Shown: piece by piece, positions 61,915 through 64,000 of the stretch
Position numbering within the stretch: the first letter of the stretch is position 1
How the letters are laid out: the number at the start of each line of letters is the position of its first letter
NCBI GenBank assembly: GCA_021413845.1
Contig: JAIOPP010000006.1
Coordinates: 62,001 to 126,000, forward strand
Direction of reading: 5' to 3'
Length of the DNA stretch: 64,000 bases
DNA from: Planctomycetia bacterium
GTDB lineage: Bacteria; Planctomycetota; Planctomycetia; Pirellulales; PNKZ01
The notes under the pieces: generated by a model
What the model was told of the DNA's origin: nothing
The model's database searches: none
The model's input: the letters and a program-made list of their open reading frames with translations, nothing else
Translations under genes and position numbers: made by a program

Positions 61915-63156
61915 ATGCTATCTCGCGCCTTATCGATCTCGCTCGTGTTGCTCTCCGCTACTTCGCTCACCTCGGCCGCCGAGCCGCCTCCCGCCGAAGT
62001 ATTCGAGCGGCGGATCGTGCCGATCTTTAAGTCGCCGAATCCTTCGAGTTGCACGCAATGTCATCTCGCCGGCGTCGATCTCAAGAACTACATCTTGCCG
62101 TCGAGCGAGAAGACGTTTCTTTCGTTGCGCGACCAAGGATTGATCGACCTCAAGAGTCCTGAGCAGTCGAAGATCTTGAAGCTGATCGCGATGCGCGACC
62201 CGGAACAGACGTCGGCAGCGGCGTTGATTCACGAGAAAGTGCGTCAGGTCGAACACGAAGCGTTCGCGGCCTGGATCGCGGCCTGTGCGGCCGATAAACG
62301 ATTGACGTCAGCGCCGAAGCTCGCGACTGCCGAGCTCGCCGAACCGCAGCGGCCGGTGGAAGTGATTCGCCATGCGCGAAAAGATCAGGTCTTAGAGTCG
62401 TTCGAGAGCTCCGTTTGGGCGATGCGCTTTCGCTGCATGAGTTGCCACATCGAAGGGACCAAAGACAACGACAAACTACGGGCCGAACACGGCGACCAAG
62501 TTGCCTGGATCAAGAAAGCCGGCTCTCAAGCAACGCTGGACTATCTCGTCGAAGCGAAGCTGATCGACCTCGAGCAACCGACCGAAAGCCTGCTGCTTAA
62601 GAAGCCGCTGATGACGGTCAAGCATGGGGGCGGCAAAAAGTTCTTGATGGGAGATCAGGGCTATAAAGCGTTCCGCGGCTGGATCGAAGATTATGCCAAG
62701 CTCAAGGCCGATGAATATGCGACTGCCGCGGCGCTGCCGAAGGAAAGCGACGTCGAGCGCGTCGGGTCCGACATCTGGATCAAGCTCATGAACACGCCGC
62801 CGGCTTGGGGCGATGCACTCGTGCAAGTCGACATCCATGCTTGGAACGACGGAACGCAAATGTGGGAAGCGAAGCCGATCGCTTCGACCGATCGTGCCAA
62901 CTTCGGCAAAGGCCGGCTCTGGCAACATAACCTTACGCTCTACAAGAATCGCGACGACAAGGCTGCGCCCCAAGCCGGCTTGCCCCCGGGCCGATACTTG
63001 CTCAAAGCGTTCGTCGATCGAACCGGAAAGCTGAGCGCCGATTGGACCGCACCGCTCGACGCGACCGACTTCGCCGGACAAACCGAATTCGAAGCGAAGT
63101 GGAAGCCCGGCTACGGCGGCATGACCGCGATCGACGGCGGGAAGCTGGCGAAGTGA
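61915..63156 (+). CDS. Secreted two-heme c-type cytochrome-like protein
   Basis: This 413-residue protein has a signal peptide (MLSRALSISLVLLSATSLTSAA). Heme-binding motifs are CTQCH at residues 46-50 and CMSCH at 174-178, each in a planctomycete cytochrome-like context (VPIFKSPNPSSCTQCHLAGVD and WAMRFRCMSCHIEG in two blocks). The C-terminal half (about 285-400) is beta-rich and may bind carbohydrate or protein. Related domains sit with secreted sulfatases or carbohydrate enzymes in planctomycetes. The start was chosen at 61915; a longer reading would include the RAYT repeat. Its role in electron transfer is inferred. Confidence 0.85.
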   Translation: MLSRALSISLVLLSATSLTSAAEPPPAEVFERRIVPIFKSPNPSSCTQCHLAGVDLKNYILPSSEKTFLSLRDQGLIDLKSPEQSKILKLIAMRDPEQTSAAALIHEKVRQVEHEAFAAWIAACAADKRLTSAPKLATAELAEPQRPVEVIRHARKDQVLESFESSVWAMRFRCMSCHIEGTKDNDKLRAEHGDQVAWIKKAGSQATLDYLVEAKLIDLEQPTESLLLKKPLMTVKHGGGKKFLMGDQGYKAFRGWIEDYAKLKADEYATAAALPKESDVERVGSDIWIKLMNTPPAWGDALVQVDIHAWNDGTQMWEAKPIASTDRANFGKGRLWQHNLTLYKNRDDKAAPQAGLPPGRYLLKAFVDRTGKLSADWTAPLDATDFAGQTEFEAKWKPGYGGMTAIDGGKLAK

Positions 63157-63285
63157 TGAGAGCTGCCTAGGCGAAGGGGAGAGGTCGGGCGACGGAACGA
63201 GATGCGCGACCGTGCGCTCGACATTGCCGGCCGCTCGGCGTAAGTTATCCGCGACTTTCACTTTCGCTCAGCGGAGAACTGGATC

Positions 63286-64000
63286 ATGCGCCTCAAAAAT
63301 AAAACCGCGATCGTCACCGGCGCAGGCTCCGGCATCGGGCGGGCCATTGCCGAGTTGTTCGCGCGCGAAGGGGCCGCGGTCGTCGTCGCCGATATCGATG
63401 AAACCGGCGGTCGGGCCACGGTCGAGGCCGTTGCAAAGGCCGGTGGTCGTGCGACGTTCGCGCGGTGCGATGTCTCCAAGGAAGCGGAATGCATCGCGGC
63501 CGTCGGCGTCGCCGTGGCCGAGTTCGGCGGGTTGAACGTCGTCGTCAATAACGCAGCCGCATTCATCTACGGCAGCGTCGAACAGACGACTTACGAACAG
63601 TGGCACAAAGTTTGGGACGTCAACGTGGTCGGGCAAGCGCAGATCGTGAAGTCGGCATTGCCCGCGCTGCGCAGAGCGGGGGGCGGGGCGATCGTGAACA
63701 TCGCTTCGCAGAGCAGCTTCATTGCGCAGGCCAATTACGTCCCTTACAATTCGTCGAAGGCCGGCATTCTTCAACTCACGCGCTGTCTCGCGATGGACTT
63801 GGCCGTCGACCGCGTGCGCGTCAACGCGGTCTCGCCCGGCACGATCAAAACGCCGGCCGTAGACCATTGCATTCGCACGCTCGGCATGACGCTCGACGAA
63901 GGGTACGAGCGCTTCGGCAACGATGCCGTTCTCAAGCGACTCGGCGAGCCGATCGAGATCGCCAACGCGGTGCTGTTCCTCGCTTCCGACGAAGCGTCTT
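63286..64000 (+). CDS. SDR family oxidoreductase (3' end cut by window)
   Basis: This classical short-chain dehydrogenase is visible for 238 residues. The NAD(P) motif TGAGSGIG lies at 11-18, with NNAA near 88-91 and Asn113 in DVNVVG. The triad is Ser141 (NIASQSS), Tyr154 and Lys158 (YVPYNSSK). NAVSPGTIKTPAVDH and LGEPIEIANAVLFLASDEAS follow the family pattern, so only about ten residues are missing. GGAG lies 8 bases before the ATG. Asp36/Asp38 at the end of the second strand suggests NAD rather than NADP. The substrate is unknown. Confidence 0.93.
   Translation, partial: MRLKNKTAIVTGAGSGIGRAIAELFAREGAAVVVADIDETGGRATVEAVAKAGGRATFARCDVSKEAECIAAVGVAVAEFGGLNVVVNNAAAFIYGSVEQTTYEQWHKVWDVNVVGQAQIVKSALPALRRAGGGAIVNIASQSSFIAQANYVPYNSSKAGILQLTRCLAMDLAVDRVRVNAVSPGTIKTPAVDHCIRTLGMTLDEGYERFGNDAVLKRLGEPIEIANAVLFLASDEAS

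Overview
The window looks like a chromosome segment of a planctomycete (phylum Planctomycetota, probably the Pirellulales/Lacipirellulaceae side). The evidence is uniform high GC, a MoxR/DUF58/BatA operon enlarged with TPR, DUF4159 and coiled-coil low-complexity proteins, a two-heme protein of the type planctomycetes keep beside their large secreted enzymes, a sialate O-acetylesterase, and many long secreted proteins of unknown function. About 42 protein genes are supported. I saw no rRNA, tRNA or CRISPR array. Base and codon use look even throughout, so no large island is evident. The only mobile-looking unit is a REP-associated tyrosine transposase with its repeats near 61.0-61.9 kb.

Layout. 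(1) 1-15.4 kb, + strand: an eight-gene envelope operon (TPR metallopeptidase-like, DUF4159, MoxR ATPase, DUF58, BatA-like VWA, a huge coiled-coil/low-complexity protein, a second VWA protein, a caspase/legumain-fold protein without its Cys). Most neighbours are joined by 4-base ATGA/GTGA overlaps. A secreted sialate O-acetylesterase follows. (2) 17.6-23.0 kb, +: a metal-efflux unit (His-rich small protein, CzcB/CusB-type adaptor, CzcA/CusA-type pump). (3) 23.0-29.6 kb, -: a signalling operon (CHASE3/GAF hybrid kinase with three receivers, CheR, receiver-less CheB, REC-kinase-REC). (4) 29.9-34.3 kb, -: a 1452-residue secreted protein with a glycosidase-like barrel. (5) 34.5-40.8 kb: pstSCAB (-) divergent from polyphosphate kinase (+), a phosphate uptake and storage locus. 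(6) 40.8-42.8 kb, -: a Cys/Met-metabolism PLP enzyme and a short glycosyltransferase-like protein.

(7) 43.0-48.8 kb, +: the most unusual unit, three membrane-fusion (HlyD-type) proteins in a row. The first carries GAF domains. The third fuses a PqqD-like winged helix, an M50-type membrane zinc protease and an HlyD half. I rank it first as a candidate little-described peptide-processing/export or envelope system. (8) 48.8-55.2 kb: a BtuF-like binding protein, an aldehyde dehydrogenase, a type III polyketide synthase with an unusual insertion, a Moco-binding-domain protein, a small protein with a predicted near-leaderless promoter, and a YndJ-like membrane protein. (9) 55.4-57.8 kb, -: a tightly coupled three-gene operon of unknown function (membrane protein, small lipoprotein, secreted/membrane protein). 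(10) 57.9-61.0 kb, -: bestrophin-like channel, threonine ammonia-lyase with a TTG start, and a beta-carbonic-anhydrase-like protein. (11) 61.0-64.0 kb: the RAYT element, a two-heme secreted protein, and an SDR dehydrogenase cut by the window end.

All function calls come from reading motifs and translations by eye. No database search was possible.
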